Source: CAYRIF01 sp964424205 | GTDB lineage: Bacteria > Bacteroidota > Bacteroidia > Cytophagales > Cyclobacteriaceae | Length of the DNA stretch: 6,263 nucleotides | Direction of reading: 5' to 3' | NCBI GenBank assembly: GCA_964424205.1 | Contig: CAYRIF010000227.1 | Coordinates: forward strand, 1 to 6,263 | Shown: positions 5,051-6,263 of the stretch, in pieces | How positions within the stretch are numbered: position 1 is the first letter of the stretch | Layout: every line of letters starts with the position of its first letter | Notes under the pieces: model-generated | Told to the model about the DNA's origin: nothing | The model's input: the letters and a program-made list of their open reading frames with translations, nothing else | The model's database searches: none | Translations under genes and position numbers: made by a program

Positions 5051-5737
5051 TTATTCAACTACAGCACCTTCATTCATCTCCTCCAGTGTCTCCCACGACA
5101 ATACTTTATCAAAGCCACTTTCATCAGAATAGCCTCTGTATATATTGTTTATTCTATCTGCTTCATGCCACTGTTGCACTTCAGTTTTTGCAATGCCGTA
5201 TTCATAATCAATAAACGCATCTTTTGATTCCATTGCTGTTGCGCTAGCTACGTAACCGTAATAACTTCCCAAAACGAAGATAGAATCCGCACTAATTTTG
5301 GTGATTTTATAAAATATATACTTGTATTCACTTGTTTCTTCAGGCAATAAAACCGAATAAACACCACCCCTTTGCGGGTCGCTATAATAATCCTCCTTTT
5401 CACTGTCAGCCATCATGCCTGATATGATAAATCCTCCTACTATTAATGAAATAACACCGAGTCCCGAAAAAGTATAAAGTGGGGTTTTCAAACTTTTTTT
5501 AAGATTCTTCACCAATGCTTTTTGTTCTGGTTGCATTGCTTTTTCTTTGGTCACATTATGGCAATTTTCACATTCCAAAAATGCTGCCTTGCCTATCGGA
5601 AAAGTGGGAATCCAAAAGAGATCAAAATATTTTTGATATACCGATATTGTACTTGTCTTGTGCTCGCAGTTTGAGCAAGGTATGTTTTCGGCAGATGCTT
5701 CTTTTAGCAACTTACTGCCTGTTCCGTAAACAATCAT
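5051..5737 (-). CDS. membrane-anchored zinc-ribbon protein of unknown function
   Basis: This encodes 228 residues. An N-terminal zinc ribbon is built from two cysteine pairs, CSNC (21-24) and CENC (56-59), separated by 31 residues containing YQKYFDLFWIPTFPIGK (34-50). This MIVYGTG-start, FWIPTFP-containing ribbon is seen in other Bacteroidota zinc-ribbon proteins. A lysine-rich segment (63-85) leads to one membrane segment at about 87-108. The last 120 residues are acidic and hydrophilic, with a possible beta-rich module (127-165: YSVLLPEE, YKYIFYKITKIS, DSIFVLGSYYGYVAS) and a C-terminal YRGYSDESGFDKVLSWETLEE stretch. By the positive-inside rule the ribbon is cytoplasmic and the acidic domain is outside the inner membrane. 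I recognise no domain in the second half and no enzyme motif. No clear promoter was found upstream; the following peptidase gene has its own. Confidence 0.88.
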   Translation of the reverse strand: MIVYGTGSKLLKEASAENIPCSNCEHKTSTISVYQKYFDLFWIPTFPIGKAAFLECENCHNVTKEKAMQPEQKALVKNLKKSLKTPLYTFSGLGVISLIVGGFIISGMMADSEKEDYYSDPQRGGVYSVLLPEETSEYKYIFYKITKISADSIFVLGSYYGYVASATAMESKDAFIDYEYGIAKTEVQQWHEADRINNIYRGYSDESGFDKVLSWETLEEMNEGAVVE

Positions 5738-5922
5738 ATTTGGTTAGTTTTTGGTTAATAATTATTTATAAACATATGTCAAATTTTTCTTAAAAGGATG
5801 CTTTATACTGAAATCACTAAAAAATGGCTGTTTTCGGGGAGATACTTAATACCTAGAAGTTGGTAGTAACTTTTTAATTCCTAATGTTAAAAATTTTATG
5901 CCTATTTACACGTTTAACAAGT
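5738..5922. other. 185-bp intergenic region, little identified
   Basis: This lies between two leftward genes. It should hold the terminator of the flippase-like gene and the promoter of the zinc-ribbon gene, but neither is clear. The best -7 like site on the minus strand is TATGTTTA (5776-5769), which lacks the final G and has no TTG at the right distance. An imperfect inverted repeat, TTAATACC (5846-5853) and GGTAGTAA (5862-5869), has one mismatch. No gene-like reading frame is supported here. Confidence 0.4.
5739..5757. repeat. 8-bp direct repeat in the leader of the zinc-ribbon gene
   Basis: TTTGGTTA occurs at 5739-5746 and 5750-5757, 11 bp apart, just upstream of the ATG at 5737. On the sense strand it reads TAACCAAA twice, giving an A-rich leader. 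The one-turn spacing would suit a protein site overlapping the translation start, but it may only reflect the A-rich ribosome-loading sequence. Confidence 0.4.
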
Positions 5923-6263
5923 CTATTTTTGAGCATTAATCTTCTTGTCAATAAGCGAAGCAATTATCATACTGATGCTACCAACTGCGATTACTCCCAA
6001 TGTTTGTGCAGCATGCAAAATCGTCGCAAATGCCAGCCCATCTTCATAAGCAATGCCATACAACACCAAAATACTACTGACCATAAAATGATATGCACCA
6101 ATTCCACCTTGCACGGGGGCAGTCATACCTATGCTACCCATGGAAAGGATTGCAAGTCCTGCTACCATACTTAATCCTGCCGTTTCGGGCAATGCAAAAA
6201 TCACTATATAACTCATGGTATAATACAATACCCATATCATCAGGGTAGACAACCAAAACATCA
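5923..6263 (-). CDS. flippase-like / lysylphosphatidylglycerol synthase TM-domain protein, C-terminal part
   Basis: The last 112 full codons of a larger gene are present; the 5' part is beyond the right edge, and the Met encoded at 6261 is taken as internal because the frame stays open. The fragment has membrane segments at about 2-24, 30-48, 54-72 (with a proline-glycine stretch) and 80-103, then ends in a basic tail (DKKINAQK). The block SIGMTAPVQGGIGAYHFMV (43-61) and ATILHAAQTLGVI (79-91) are marks of the C-terminal half of the UPF0104/lysylphosphatidylglycerol synthase TM family. Such proteins without the cytosolic transferase domain are common in Bacteroidota and are labelled flippase-like; the substrate is usually unknown. 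The protein ends directly after the last membrane segment, so no aminoacyl-transferase domain is attached at the C-terminus. Lipid translocation is inferred from family only. Confidence 0.9.
   Translation of the reverse strand, partial: MFWLSTLMIWVLYYTMSYIVIFALPETAGLSMVAGLAILSMGSIGMTAPVQGGIGAYHFMVSSILVLYGIAYEDGLAFATILHAAQTLGVIAVGSISMIIASLIDKKINAQK

Noticed and set aside
5857..5872. AAGTT-GGTAGT-AACTT hairpin followed by Ts on the + strand, as a terminator
   Set aside because: The stem is only 5 bp and AT-rich, and the T run is on the + strand, whereas both flanking genes are on the minus strand.
5884..6174. Rightward open frame of 96 codons at the right end
   Set aside because: It lies almost wholly opposite the flippase-like gene, whose protein is clearly conserved in type. 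Its own translation is cysteine- and histidine-rich without any recognisable domain.
1292..6263. GGGPS, acyl-CoA dehydrogenase and flippase-like protein as a single lipid gene cluster
   Set aside because: They lie in different transcription units and on different strands, with separate promoters or a terminator between them, and unrelated genes intervene. Shared contact with lipids is too general to claim a system.

Overview
The window looks like chromosome from a member of the Bacteroidota, most likely a Cytophagales- or Flavobacteriia-type organism. Four things point there: low G+C with A-rich leaders that lack Shine-Dalgarno sites; two copies of the Bacteroidota promoter pattern (TTTG or TTG, about 19-20 nt, then TAnnTTTG); a bacterial geranylgeranylglyceryl phosphate synthase (GGGPS); and a set of genes that are typical housekeeping and envelope genes in that phylum. 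No insertion sequence, prophage, CRISPR array, rRNA or tRNA was seen.

Layout from left to right. A leftward pair (1-446) encodes a small cytochrome b5-like heme-binding protein and, overlapping it by ATGA, the start of a BadF/BadG-type N-acetylglucosamine kinase that runs off the left edge. A 137-bp divergent intergenic region follows. Next comes a rightward, tightly overlapping three-gene operon (584-2044): a holin-superfamily-III-like protein with two membrane segments, a small protein with one membrane segment, and GGGPS, which makes the glycerol-1-phosphate ether-lipid precursor best known from archaea. This operon ends tail-to-tail in a shared CTAG with a leftward AraC-family regulator (2041-2955).

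The remaining genes all point left. They are an acyl-CoA dehydrogenase (3090-4229), a YugP-type membrane zinc metallopeptidase (4279-4956), a membrane-anchored zinc-ribbon protein of unknown role (5051-5737), and the C-terminal part of a flippase-like membrane protein of the lysylphosphatidylglycerol synthase TM family, cut by the right edge.

Most of the genes are ordinary. The observations worth following are the translational coupling of GGGPS to two small membrane proteins; the compact junction upstream of the AraC gene, where a T-tailed terminator and a near-perfect promoter share the same bases and palindromic repeats flank the -7 box; the CTAG stop-codon overlap; and the cytochrome b5/sugar kinase pair. 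I found no clearly new multi-gene system.
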